Part shown: positions 38,006-45,832 of the stretch, one piece after another
Numbering within the stretch: position 1 is the stretch's first letter
How the letters are laid out: each line of letters begins with the position of its first letter
Assembly (NCBI RefSeq): GCF_001040705.1
Contig: NZ_CVQP01000005.1
Span: 331,884 to 395,883, forward strand
Length of the DNA stretch: 64,000 nucleotides
Direction: 5' to 3'
Source: Rhodococcus sp. RD6.2
GTDB lineage: Bacteria > Actinomycetota > Actinomycetes > Mycobacteriales > Mycobacteriaceae
Notes under the pieces: generated by a model
What the model saw: the letters and a program-made list of their open reading frames with translations, nothing else
Told to the model about the DNA's origin: nothing
Database searches by the model: none
Made by a program: the position numbers and the translations under genes

Positions 38006-38581
38006 TCAGCGCACGACGTCGTAGACGAGCTTGGCCACTCCGTTGGAGTAGGTCGCCGAATCTCGCAGGCGCAGCTGCTGCTTGTCCCGGTCGGTCCGGC
38101 TGAACAGACTCTTGCCCTCACCCAACACCACCGGGAACACCAGCAGGTTGTACCGGTCGATCAGATCGGCATCCGACAGACTCCGGGCCAGCTCGGCGCT
38201 GCCGTGGATGAAGATGGCGCCACCCTCGGTCTGCTTCAGGGCGGCGATGTCGTCGACGGACCGCAGGATCGTGATCGGACCCCAGCCGTCGGTCACGGCA
38301 TCGTCGGTGAGGCTGGCCGACACCACGTACTTGGGGAGATCCTTGTATGCGGCGTGATCGGCGGAGTCGCGCCAGATCGGGGCGAACGCCTCGTAGCTGC
38401 GCCGGCCGAACATCAGCGCGGTCGTGTCCGCGAGTTCTTCGCCCTTGAGCGAGAAGGCCTCGGGTACGAACTCGGCATCCATGACCCAGCCTCCGCTGCG
38501 GTGCCCCTCCTCCTTGCCGCCCGGCGAGTCCACGACTCCGTCCAGCGACATGAAGCCCGTGTAGACAAGTTCACGCGTCAA
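38006..38581 (-). CDS. Dihydrofolate-reductase-like (RibD C-terminal) protein
   Basis: 191 residues, TTG start with a strong AGGAGG site. It has the RibD_C/DHFR-like fold: YTGFMSLDGVVDSPGG at the N-terminus, FGRRSYEAF, KYVVSASLTDD and the terminal VLGEGKSLF. Members of this family are NADPH-binding reductases of mostly unknown substrate. They should not be taken as folate enzymes. The 260 bases on its downstream side (37747-38005) hold no gene I can support. Confidence 0.85.
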   Translation of the reverse strand: MTRELVYTGFMSLDGVVDSPGGKEEGHRSGGWVMDAEFVPEAFSLKGEELADTTALMFGRRSYEAFAPIWRDSADHAAYKDLPKYVVSASLTDDAVTDGWGPITILRSVDDIAALKQTEGGAIFIHGSAELARSLSDADLIDRYNLLVFPVVLGEGKSLFSRTDRDKQQLRLRDSATYSNGVAKLVYDVVR

Positions 38582-38636
38582 AATTCCTCCTGAGATCCGA
38601 AAGCGAGACCGCTCCTGATTGTCCGGTACCGATCGC

Positions 38637-39521
38637 CTATGAGCCGGCCGATCCGGCGGGCCAGGTGAACTCGGGGTCGGTGACGTAGTCCCGACGGCGG
38701 GATTCGAGGGCCATCGCGACCATCTCGTGCGCGCCCGGACCGATGATTCTGCGCAGCGGTGGGTTCGGGTCGTTCACCAGCTGCAATAGGCCGGCGGCGG
38801 CGACTTCCGGTGCAGGTTCCGCCCATTCGTTCTCGGCGGCCCGCTCCGCGGGCTCGGTCGAGGTTTCGGTCGACGGCGAGGCCGACACGTCCGGGTAGTC
38901 CCGCATGCCGAGAACGGCCTCGCGGACGGGCGAGTACGCCGAGATGCCGTCGGCGAACTTCATGCTCGACTTGGCCCAGTCGGTGTCGAATCCGCCCATC
39001 TGGGCGAGGGTGACCTTGATTCCGAAGGGGCGTACTTCGTCGGCGAGCGAGGCACTGAAGCCCTCCATCGCCCATTTGCTCGCGTTGTACATGCTGAACA
39101 GTGGGAGGGAGCCGACCGCACCGACCGTCGAGATCTGCACGATGTGACCGGAACCCTGCGCCCGCAGGTGGGGAAGCGCGGCTTGCGAAACCCACAGGAC
39201 ACCATAGAAATTGGTGTCCATCTGATCGCGGATCCGATCTTCGGTCAGCTCCTCGAGCGCGCCGACAAGACCATAGCCCGCATTGTTGACGAGCACGTCG
39301 ACGCGGCCGGTGACCTCGAAGGCCTTGGCGACCGTGGCGAACACGCCTTCCCGGTCGCGCACGTCCAGTGGCAGTACCGTGAGTCGCTCGTCGGCGAGAT
39401 CGCCCATGGCGTGCGGGTCGCGGGCAGTCGCGACGACGGTGTCGCCGGCGGCAAGGGCCGCCACGGTGAACGCGCGGCCCAGCCCGCGATTGGCGCCGGT
39501 GACGAACCAGGTTCTCGGCAT
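38637..39521 (-). CDS. Short-chain dehydrogenase/reductase, TetR-controlled
   Basis: 294 residues from the ATG of MPRTWFVTG, with GGAGGAG upstream. It is a classical SDR: TGANRGLG, NNAGYG, the catalytic Ser in ISTVGAVG and the YNASK pair. Between the core and the C-terminal helices there is an unusual Ser/Thr/Glu/Pro-rich insert (about residues 210-235). The intergenic region shared with the divergent TetR gene holds two near-identical palindromes, so expression is probably repressed by that regulator until an inducer arrives. The substrate is unknown. Confidence 0.88.
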   Translation of the reverse strand: MPRTWFVTGANRGLGRAFTVAALAAGDTVVATARDPHAMGDLADERLTVLPLDVRDREGVFATVAKAFEVTGRVDVLVNNAGYGLVGALEELTEDRIRDQMDTNFYGVLWVSQAALPHLRAQGSGHIVQISTVGAVGSLPLFSMYNASKWAMEGFSASLADEVRPFGIKVTLAQMGGFDTDWAKSSMKFADGISAYSPVREAVLGMRDYPDVSASPSTETSTEPAERAAENEWAEPAPEVAAAGLLQLVNDPNPPLRRIIGPGAHEMVAMALESRRRDYVTDPEFTWPAGSAGS

Positions 39522-39541
39522 ACACGCTCCTCCAGTTCTGG

Positions 39542-39562
39542 AACGAGACGTTTCGTCTCGTT
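39542..39562. promoter_or_regulatory. TetR operator 1 between SDR and tetR genes
   Basis: Perfect inverted repeat AACGAGACG-TTT-CGTCTCGTT, 9-base arms. It lies 20 bases upstream of the SDR start, in position to block its transcription. Confidence 0.8.
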
Positions 39563-39601
39563 TATGGTCGAAACCATGCACTACCTCGACGACATTGTCA
39601 A

Positions 39602-39622
39602 TACGAGACGTTTCGTCTTGTT
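39602..39622. promoter_or_regulatory. TetR operator 2, upstream of the tetR start
   Basis: ACGAGACG-TTT-CGTCTTGT repeats operator 1 with one arm mismatch, exactly 60 bases further on. It lies 12 bases before the tetR ATG, so the regulator likely represses itself. Confidence 0.78.
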
Positions 39623-39634
39623 AAGATCTCGGTC

Positions 39635-40228
39635 ATGGCCTCCCCATCTCCCACGCACGCACGCCGCCGCGAGCGCTCGCGCGTCGCCATCCTCGACGCC
39701 ACCCGCGACCTGCTCGGCGAGGTTCCCTACGCGAAACTGACCATCGAATCCATCGCCGCCCGCGCCGGCGTCGGCAAGCAGACCATCTACCGGTGGTGGG
39801 AATCCAAGGGAGCCGTCGTCCTCGACGTGTTACTGGCGGCCAGCGAGAGCGCCGAAGGAACCGGGATCGAACTGCCGGACTCCGGCGACCTGGCCACGGA
39901 CCTGAAAGTGGTACTGCGCGCCACCACAGCCGAGTTCGCCGACCCGTCGTTCAGCGCCCCGATCCGCGCCTTGATGATCGAGATCATCGCCGACCCCGCA
40001 CTGGCCGCGCTCTATCGGGAAAAGCTGCAGCAGCCCACCCATCACGCGATACTCACCCGACTGCGCAGCGCCCAGGACGCCGGTCAACTACGCCCCGACG
40101 CCGACCTGGACCTTGCCATCGACATGCTCTACGCGCCCCTGACCCAACGCTGGCTGCTCCACACGTCCTCGCTCGACGACGCCTTCGCGGACGCCCTCGT
40201 CGACGGCATGCTGCGCGGATTCGCCTGA
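39635..40228 (+). CDS. TetR-family regulator
   Basis: 197 residues. The N-terminal helix-turn-helix is clear: ILDATRDLL, then LTIESIAARAGVGKQTIYRWWESKGAVVLDVL. The ligand-binding half has the TetR_C pattern with RALMIEIIADPALAALYREK. It is transcribed away from the short-chain dehydrogenase gene and is flanked by two copies of one palindrome, so local repression is likely. The ligand is unknown. Confidence 0.93.
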   Translation: MASPSPTHARRRERSRVAILDATRDLLGEVPYAKLTIESIAARAGVGKQTIYRWWESKGAVVLDVLLAASESAEGTGIELPDSGDLATDLKVVLRATTAEFADPSFSAPIRALMIEIIADPALAALYREKLQQPTHHAILTRLRSAQDAGQLRPDADLDLAIDMLYAPLTQRWLLHTSSLDDAFADALVDGMLRGFA

Positions 40229-40340
40229 TACCGAGCAGTTCCGCGTGCACCGTTGACCCCTCCCCCCGTTCAGGGGCATCGCACGCCGCACCCGCGTCGT
40301 ACTGTCGAGAGTGACCATCGACGCGTGAAGAGGTGTGCCC

Positions 40341-41120
40341 GTGAACGACGACATCCGGACCGAGATCGACGCCGACACCGGCATCGGAACCATCACCCTG
40401 AACCGCCCGAAACAGCGAAACCCGCTGTCCAGCAGCGTGATGCGGCAGGTGACGGACGCGCTCGCCGTGCTGTCGATGAATCCGGCCGTGCGCGCGATGG
40501 TGATCGCAGCGGAGGGCCCGGCGTTCTCGGCGGGGCACGACCTGTCCGAGATGGTGGACCGCACCCTCGACGACGAGCAGGCCATCTTCGACACCTGCGT
40601 CGAGATGATGGATGCCGTACAGCGGATCCCGCAACCGGTGATCGCGGCGGTGCAGGGTCCGGCGATCGCGGCCGGCTGCCAACTGGCCGCTTCGTGCGAC
40701 CTCGTCGTCGCGTCCGAGAACGCGGTGTTCGGGACGCCGGGCGTGCGGATCGGCCTGTTCTGTTCGACACCGATGGTGGCGCTGAGCCGTGCCGTCGGGC
40801 GCAAACGGGCCATGCAGATGCTGCTCACCGGCGACACGATCGACGCCCACACCGCCGCGGACTGGGGTCTGGTGAACCTCGTCGTCGCACCAGAAGACCT
40901 GAATGCCCAGGTCACAGCACTGGCCACGCGGATCACCTCGGCGAGCCCCCTGACCCTGCAGATCGGCAAGCAGGCGTTCTACAGGCAGATCGACCTTCCA
41001 CAGGACCAGGCGTACACCGCCATGGCCGAAACGATGGCCACCAACGCCGTGACCTGCGACGCGCAGGAGGGCATGACGGCGTTCCTCGAGAAGCGTCCGC
41101 CCGTGTGGCGCGGCGCGTAG
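40341..41120 (+). CDS. Enoyl-CoA hydratase/isomerase family protein
   Basis: 259 residues. The GTG at 40341 has GAAGAGG seven bases upstream; an in-frame GTG at 40335 is too close to that site. The crotonase fold shows the oxyanion-hole motifs FSAGHDLSEM and VQGPAIAAGCQLAASCDL, and the acidic region ENAVFGTPGVRIGLFC. The exact placement of catalytic glutamates suggests only one of the two may be kept, so hydratase versus isomerase is open. It probably serves fatty-acid or branched-acid degradation. It is not obviously coupled to its neighbours. Confidence 0.88.
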   Translation: MNDDIRTEIDADTGIGTITLNRPKQRNPLSSSVMRQVTDALAVLSMNPAVRAMVIAAEGPAFSAGHDLSEMVDRTLDDEQAIFDTCVEMMDAVQRIPQPVIAAVQGPAIAAGCQLAASCDLVVASENAVFGTPGVRIGLFCSTPMVALSRAVGRKRAMQMLLTGDTIDAHTAADWGLVNLVVAPEDLNAQVTALATRITSASPLTLQIGKQAFYRQIDLPQDQAYTAMAETMATNAVTCDAQEGMTAFLEKRPPVWRGA

Positions 41121-41239
41121 AGCTTGACGACACGCGGGGCGGGGGTACCGTGATTCCCGGTCGCGACCGCTCTAGCCTGGGGTTCTCACCCGGGATCACC
41201 CTGGGGCACCTCCCAGGGAACCGCGAGAAAGGCACACTC

Positions 41240-41551
41240 ATGGCATTGCCCACCTTGACCCCCGAACAGCGCGCCGCCGCCCTCGAGAAGGCGGCCGCGT
41301 CCCGTAAGGCCCGGGCCGAACTGCGAGAGGAGCTGAAGTCCGGAAAGGTGACGCTTGTCGAGGTTCTCGACAAGGCCCAGACCGACGAGCTCGTCGGCAA
41401 GACGAAGGTGCTCTACCTGCTCGAGTCCCTGCCGAAGGTCGGCAAGGTGAAGGCCCGTGACATCGCGGAGTCCGTCGGGATCGCCGAGACGCGTCGCGTC
41501 GCCGGTCTCGGTGCCCGTCAGCGCGCCGATCTGCTGGCCAAGCTGGCCTGA
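41240..41551 (+). CDS. mihF: Actinobacterial integration host factor mIHF
   Basis: 103 residues, ATG with GAGAAAGG upstream. The sequence follows mIHF throughout: LTPEQRAAALEKAAASRKARAELREELKSG split over the N-terminal helix, then LPKVGKVKARDIAESVGIAETRRVAGLG, the helix-two-turn-helix that binds and bends DNA. In mycobacteria mihF sits next to gmk. Here the neighbours are an enoyl-CoA hydratase and a flavoprotein, so this may be a relocated gene or a second copy. A long hairpin follows directly. Confidence 0.93.
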   Translation: MALPTLTPEQRAAALEKAAASRKARAELREELKSGKVTLVEVLDKAQTDELVGKTKVLYLLESLPKVGKVKARDIAESVGIAETRRVAGLGARQRADLLAKLA

Positions 41552-41559
41552 TTCGTCCC

Positions 41560-41602
41560 GCGTGTGAGCCCGGTGTCGCCCCGCGACGCCGGGCTCACGC
41601 GC
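41560..41602 (+). terminator. Long hairpin terminator after mihF
   Basis: The left arm at 41560-41578 (GCGTGTGAGCCCGGTGTCG) pairs with 41584-41602 over 19 positions, with two G-T wobbles and loop CCCCG. It begins nine bases after the mihF stop. Confidence 0.85.
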
Positions 41603-41739
41603 GTTCGGGCCCCGTGGCACTCCCCGTCGCTGCGCTCGCGAGGCGCCCTCGATTCACGTTGATTCCAACCGGCGATTTTCGGCTCCGACTACGGAAGCGT
41701 GTCCTGTGACCGGGTAGTCCGTCGACAGGAGCGTGGCAC

Positions 41740-43335
41740 ATGGGTGCACGGATCGAGCTGAACACCGACGTCCTCGTCATCGGGGGCGGGCCCGCCGGAA
41801 CGTGGGCGGCGCTGCGGGCCGCGCGAGCGGGCGCGGACGTGGTTCTCGTCGACAAGGGCTACTGCGGCACCAGTGGTTCGACGGCACCCGCGGGCACCGG
41901 CGTCTGGTACATCGCCCCCGAGCGGGACGCGAGGGCTCGGGCGAAGGCCGACCGCGAAGCACTCGGCGGACATCTCGCGGACCATCACTGGATGGACCGG
42001 GTCCTGGACCAGACATTCGAGAACATGAACCTCCTCGGTGAAGAGGGCCGCTACCCGTTCCCCGTCGACCCCGATACCGGGCAGCAGATCCGCACGGGCC
42101 TACAGGGCCCCGAGTACATGCGCCGGATGCGTTCGTGGATCAAGGCCGCAGGCGTTCGGATACTCGACCACTCCCCCGCACTGGAACTGCTCGTCGACGT
42201 CGACGGCCAGGTGCGCGGCGCCGCCGGGCACCAGCGCCAGGAGAACCGCGACTACCTGGTGAGCGCCGGGGCCGTCGTCATCGCGAGCGGTGGCTGCGCG
42301 TTCCTGTCCGGTGCGCTCGGCACCAACGTCGACACCGGTGACGGCGCCCTGATGGCCGCGGAGGCGGGTGCCGTGTTCTCCGGCATGGAGTTCTCCAACG
42401 CCTACGGCATCGCACCGCTCGGCTCGACGATCACGAAGACCGCCTACTACGGCTACGCGACGTTCTTCCACGCCGACGGGCGCGTCGTCGACGGCGCCGG
42501 CTCGGCGAAGGGTCGGTCGGTGATCGCACAGACCCTGCTGTCCGAACCGGTGTACGCGCAACTCGATCGCGCCGACGTCGAGACACAACGCCTGATGCGA
42601 CTCGGACAGCCGAACTTCTTCCTGCACTTCGATCGTCGTGGCATCAACCCGTTCACGGACCGGTTCGAGGTGACGCTCCTCGCCGAGGGCACCGTCCGCG
42701 GAACCGGCGGCATCGACGTCGTGGACGACACGTGTGCGACGAACGTCCCCGGCCTCTTCGCCGCGGGTGACGCCGCCACCCGCGAACGCATCTGCGGTGG
42801 GTTCACCGGCGGCGGCAGCCACAATGCGGCGTGGGCGATGTCGTCGGGGAGCTGGGCGGGAACGGGTGCTGCACGGTTCGCGCGTCGTGCCGGGCGCGTC
42901 CCGGCGGGCGAGCTGCGCGGGGTCGGAGGCGCTGGACTGCGCCCGTCCGGGCGGGCAACCCTGGATGCTCCTGCCGTGGTGGCGGCCGCGAAGCAGGAGC
43001 TGGTGCCGTACGAGAAGAACTTCCTTCGAGACGGACCGCGGGTGCAGTCGGCGCTCGACGAACTCGAATCACTCTGGACTGCAGTATTGTTCGGGCTCGG
43101 CAGCGCGAGCGGGGAAGGCGGGATCCGATCGCGTCAGGCCGCCGCGATCACGGCGGTGGGCCGGTGGATGTATCATTCGACGTTGGCGCGCACCGAAAGT
43201 CGCGGCATGAGCAAGCGCGACGACCACCCGGACCTCGATCCGGCGCAGCACCACCACATCCTCACCGGGGGTCTCAACGAGGTGTGGACGCGACCCGCAC
43301 CGCTGCGTTCGACCGCACTGCAGGCGGCGTCGTGA
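41740..43335 (+). CDS. FAD-dependent oxidoreductase, APS-reductase/fumarate-reductase flavoprotein-like
   Basis: 531 residues. The N-terminal dinucleotide fold is VLVIGGGPAG (12-21), followed by VLVDKGYCGTSGSTAPAG, where fumarate-reductase-type flavoproteins keep a Ser/Thr-rich FAD loop. The late FAD motif is NVPGLFAAGDAATRERICGGFTGGGSHNAAWAM in shortened form. The C-terminal 130 residues are helical. The start of a two-cluster ferredoxin overlaps its stop, giving the alpha/beta layout of adenylylsulfate reductase AprAB. It is unlikely to be classic dissimilatory AprA in this organism. Such pairs occur beside sulfur or sulfonate genes elsewhere, but none are visible here. The substrate is unknown. 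Confidence 0.82.
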   Translation: MGARIELNTDVLVIGGGPAGTWAALRAARAGADVVLVDKGYCGTSGSTAPAGTGVWYIAPERDARARAKADREALGGHLADHHWMDRVLDQTFENMNLLGEEGRYPFPVDPDTGQQIRTGLQGPEYMRRMRSWIKAAGVRILDHSPALELLVDVDGQVRGAAGHQRQENRDYLVSAGAVVIASGGCAFLSGALGTNVDTGDGALMAAEAGAVFSGMEFSNAYGIAPLGSTITKTAYYGYATFFHADGRVVDGAGSAKGRSVIAQTLLSEPVYAQLDRADVETQRLMRLGQPNFFLHFDRRGINPFTDRFEVTLLAEGTVRGTGGIDVVDDTCATNVPGLFAAGDAATRERICGGFTGGGSHNAAWAMSSGSWAGTGAARFARRAGRVPAGELRGVGGAGLRPSGRATLDAPAVVAAAKQELVPYEKNFLRDGPRVQSALDELESLWTAVLFGLGSASGEGGIRSRQAAAITAVGRWMYHSTLARTESRGMSKRDDHPDLDPAQHHHILTGGLNEVWTRPAPLRSTALQAAS

Positions 43336-43685
43336 TCGAGAAGCTGATCGCGGACGCCTGCATCGGCTGCGACAAGTGCGTCGACGCATGCCCGACCAAT
43401 GTGTTCGACCGCACCGACTCCGGGATTCCGGTGATCGCCCGACAGTCGGACTGCCAGACCTGCTTCATGTGCGAGGCGTACTGCCCCACGGACGCACTGT
43501 ACGTGCATCCGCTGTCCGAACCGCTGTCGGCGACGGACGCCGTACCCGACGGGCAGGTGGGGCGCTACCGCGCCGACATCGGCTGGGGTCGCGGCCGGGT
43601 GTCGGGCGCGAAAGTGGCGGTGGGACCACACATCCCACACGGAACTCTGCCCCCACGACTGGCTCCCGACCTGCTCAGACCTTGA
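43332..43685 (+). CDS. Two-[4Fe-4S] ferredoxin, AprB-like partner
   Basis: 117 residues, GTG start overlapping the flavoprotein stop (GTGA). Two complete cluster motifs are Cys10/13/16/20 (CIGCDKCVDACP) and Cys41/44/47/51 (CQTCFMCEAYCP). The tail after residue 60 is extended and contains a Trp- and Gly-rich segment (GWGRGRVSG), recalling the tail with which AprB wraps around its flavoprotein. It passes electrons to or from the FAD subunit. The gene runs 11 bases into the convergent thioesterase gene. Confidence 0.88.
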   Translation: MIEKLIADACIGCDKCVDACPTNVFDRTDSGIPVIARQSDCQTCFMCEAYCPTDALYVHPLSEPLSATDAVPDGQVGRYRADIGWGRGRVSGAKVAVGPHIPHGTLPPRLAPDLLRP

Positions 43686-44493
43686 AGTACATCACCTGGT
43701 GGCTGGTGGCGAGCAGCGTGCCGTCCCGGCCCCACAGTTCCGCGGACTGGTCGAAGTAACTCCGGCCGAAGTGCTGGGCGCGGGCCGTGGCCAGGACGGC
43801 GTCGTCGCCCTGCTCGGCGAGCGCGTCGGCGTCGACGTGGAAGTAGATGGTGAGCGAGACGGTGCCCGCCGGGCACATCTGACCTCGCCGCAGGAAGACA
43901 CGCGGGTAGAAGGAGTCGCACAGCGCGGTCAGCGACGAAAAGTCCAGTGCCCGAGCCGGGTTGTCGCGAATCCACAGGGTCGTCGTCGAATCGTCGGACT
44001 CGCCGTCGATTTCGGTCATGCCACCGTCGACGAACCGCAGGTCGTAGTTGCTCATCCAGCGGATGAACTCGGGGCCCGGAGTGAGGGCGACCGACTCGGC
44101 GGGCGGCGCGACCGGCGGGGCGACCTCAGTGGACGACCAGGTTTCGCGGCGGATCGCGAACACGGCCGTCGCGGTGGTGGCGACGACCCCGTCCTGCGTC
44201 ATCTCGATCGTCCAGTGCTGCGTCGAGTTGTTGGTGCGCGTCGGGCGGGCGTCGATCGTGAACGGCCCGTCGGCGACGGGGCCCGCGAAGTTGACCGTCA
44301 GCGAGACCGGGTCGCCGAGCCGTTCCGGGTGGCGTAGAGCCGCCGTGAGCATGGTCGCGGCGGTGATGCCACCGAACGGGCCGACCATGTTGGCGTAGGC
44401 CTCGGTGGTGCGGCCGGTGACGGTGCCGTCGCCGACCGGCTCGAGCTCGAGTGCGACGTCGAGCGGGTGAGTGGGTGTGGCGGTGCTGGTCAC
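43675..44493 (-). CDS. Acyl-CoA thioesterase-like double-hotdog protein
   Basis: 272 residues, GTG start with AGGAG upstream. It fits the TesB-type thioesterase superfamily (double hotdog). The first half has YANMVGPFGGITAATML and the second half DFSSLTALCDSFYPRVFLRRGQ, followed by SLTIYFHVDADALAEQGDDAVLATARAQHFGRSYFDQ in several stretches. It should cleave acyl-CoA or a similar thioester. A TetR gene diverges from it over a palindrome, which suggests control by that regulator. Confidence 0.85.
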   Translation of the reverse strand: MTSTATPTHPLDVALELEPVGDGTVTGRTTEAYANMVGPFGGITAATMLTAALRHPERLGDPVSLTVNFAGPVADGPFTIDARPTRTNNSTQHWTIEMTQDGVVATTATAVFAIRRETWSSTEVAPPVAPPAESVALTPGPEFIRWMSNYDLRFVDGGMTEIDGESDDSTTTLWIRDNPARALDFSSLTALCDSFYPRVFLRRGQMCPAGTVSLTIYFHVDADALAEQGDDAVLATARAQHFGRSYFDQSAELWGRDGTLLATSHQVMYFKV

Positions 44494-44516
44494 GGCAACT
44501 CCTGGCGATCGGCAAT

Positions 44517-44536
44517 TATGTATGACACTCTACATA
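44517..44536. promoter_or_regulatory. TetR operator between thioesterase and tetR genes
   Basis: TATGTA (44517-44522) and TACATA (44531-44536) form a dyad around an 8-base spacer. It lies between the divergent thioesterase and TetR starts. The AT-rich stretch stands out in this sequence. Confidence 0.6.
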
Positions 44537-44562
44537 GAACACCTGCGTGCAGAAAGGCGGAC

Positions 44563-45150
44563 ATGCGGCGACGAGGGGACTCCACACCTGGGCCACGGGC
44601 GGCGATGATCGACGGCGCCATCTCCCTGATGCGCGAGCGCGGTGTCGCAGCGACCTCGTTCGCCGACGTCCTGGCCCGCAGCGGCGCACCTCGCGGCTCG
44701 ATCTACCACCACTTTCCCGGCGGCAAGACGCAGCTCGTCGAGGAGGCCACCGTCTCGGCATCGAAGTGGGTCGGCACCGGCATCGAACGCATCCTCCACA
44801 CCTCGGACACGGTCGGTGCGCTGCGTGCGCTCGTCGACATCTGGCGCACCGGCCTCGAGGAGAGCCGCTACGAGCAGGGCTGCCCGATCGCGGCGGCGGC
44901 ACTCGGCACCGAACGCGGCGCACGCGTCATCGCCGGAGCGTCCTTCGACTCCTGGTGCACCCTTCTCACCACGAAACTCGCGGGCGAGGGCGTACCCGAC
45001 GAACGCGCCGGCTCGATCGCAACCCTGATCGTGTCCGCGCTCGAAGGCGCACTGATTCTCGCTCAGGCGCAAGAGAGTTCCGCGCCGCTCGACGCCGTCG
45101 TCGACGAGCTCGAAGTGCTGTGCCGCTCGGCGGTGTCCTCGGTGCGCTAG
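44563..45150 (+). CDS. TetR-family regulator
   Basis: 195 residues, ATG with GAAAGG upstream. The helix-turn-helix reads ATSFADVLARSGAPRGSIYHHFPGGKTQLVEEA in parts, the YcdC/LmrA-like variant with PGGK. The C-terminal half resembles the TetR_C group with GCPIAAAALGTE. It is divergent from the thioesterase gene and probably controls it and itself. The ligand may be an acyl-CoA or a drug-like molecule; this is not shown. Confidence 0.92.
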   Translation: MRRRGDSTPGPRAAMIDGAISLMRERGVAATSFADVLARSGAPRGSIYHHFPGGKTQLVEEATVSASKWVGTGIERILHTSDTVGALRALVDIWRTGLEESRYEQGCPIAAAALGTERGARVIAGASFDSWCTLLTTKLAGEGVPDERAGSIATLIVSALEGALILAQAQESSAPLDAVVDELEVLCRSAVSSVR

Positions 45151-45206
45151 ACCCGCGCGGCACCTAGAATCGGCACCCTGTGACTACATGACGGGGAGCT
45201 GATCCG

Positions 45207-45797
45207 ATGCCCGGCCAGGGTGACCACGACGACCTGCTGCTCAGCGACGACGAGCGACTGCACGCGCTGAACATTCTCGGCGACCACTACGCCGCGGGCA
45301 GGCTGGACAGTGCCGAGTTCTACGAGCGATCCGGCACGGTCGCGTCGGCACGGACGCTCGGCGCGATCCGCGAACCCTTCCTGGGGCTGCCCGGCGGGCT
45401 TCCCCTCGAACAGGTCGACGGGTACGTGCGGAAGGTGTCGGACGGTGCCGCACCCGCGGTGCGCGACAGCGCCGCGGTCGCCCCCGCCACCACACCCGAG
45501 GCGGAACTGCTGTCCCTGCGCTCCCGCGGCAACCTGGTCGAATCGATCGACTGGATGATCGTCGGCGTCACCCTGGTGACGTTCCTGGTGCTGCAGATCG
45601 TCGTCGGCTGGGACTACGCGTGGATCGTGTGGCCGTCGCTGGTCGTCACCCTCAGCGTCCCGCGGATGATCCTCAAGTACAGCGACGACGACGAGAAGAC
45701 CTACGAGCGTCTCAAGAAGTCGGACGAGAAGGCGCGGCGCGAGCGGCTCGAGCAGGCCGCACAGCGGATTCGCGAACTGGAGAACCGCAACGACTGA
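45207..45797 (+). CDS. DUF1707-domain membrane protein
   Basis: 196 residues. The N-terminal DUF1707 domain reads LLLSDDERLHALNILGDHYAAGRLDSAEFYERSG in parts, ending near residue 60. After a linker there are two membrane helices (about residues 113-133 and 138-152) and a highly charged, coiled-coil-like tail (KKSDEKARRERLEQAAQRI). DUF1707 proteins are common in actinobacteria, and their function is unknown. It converges on the alcohol dehydrogenase gene, with a hairpin between. Confidence 0.85.
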   Translation: MPGQGDHDDLLLSDDERLHALNILGDHYAAGRLDSAEFYERSGTVASARTLGAIREPFLGLPGGLPLEQVDGYVRKVSDGAAPAVRDSAAVAPATTPEAELLSLRSRGNLVESIDWMIVGVTLVTFLVLQIVVGWDYAWIVWPSLVVTLSVPRMILKYSDDDEKTYERLKKSDEKARRERLEQAAQRIRELENRND

Positions 45798-45825
45798 CCC
45801 GGCGCCGGACGTGCCCGGCGCCGGG
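45798..45825. terminator. Bidirectional hairpin between convergent genes
   Basis: CCCGGCGCCGG (45798-45808) pairs with CCGGCGCCGGG (45815-45825), 11 pairs around ACGTGC. It touches the stop of the DUF1707 gene and lies seven bases from the stop of the convergent alcohol dehydrogenase gene. Confidence 0.7.
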
Positions 45826-45832
45826 GTGCCGA

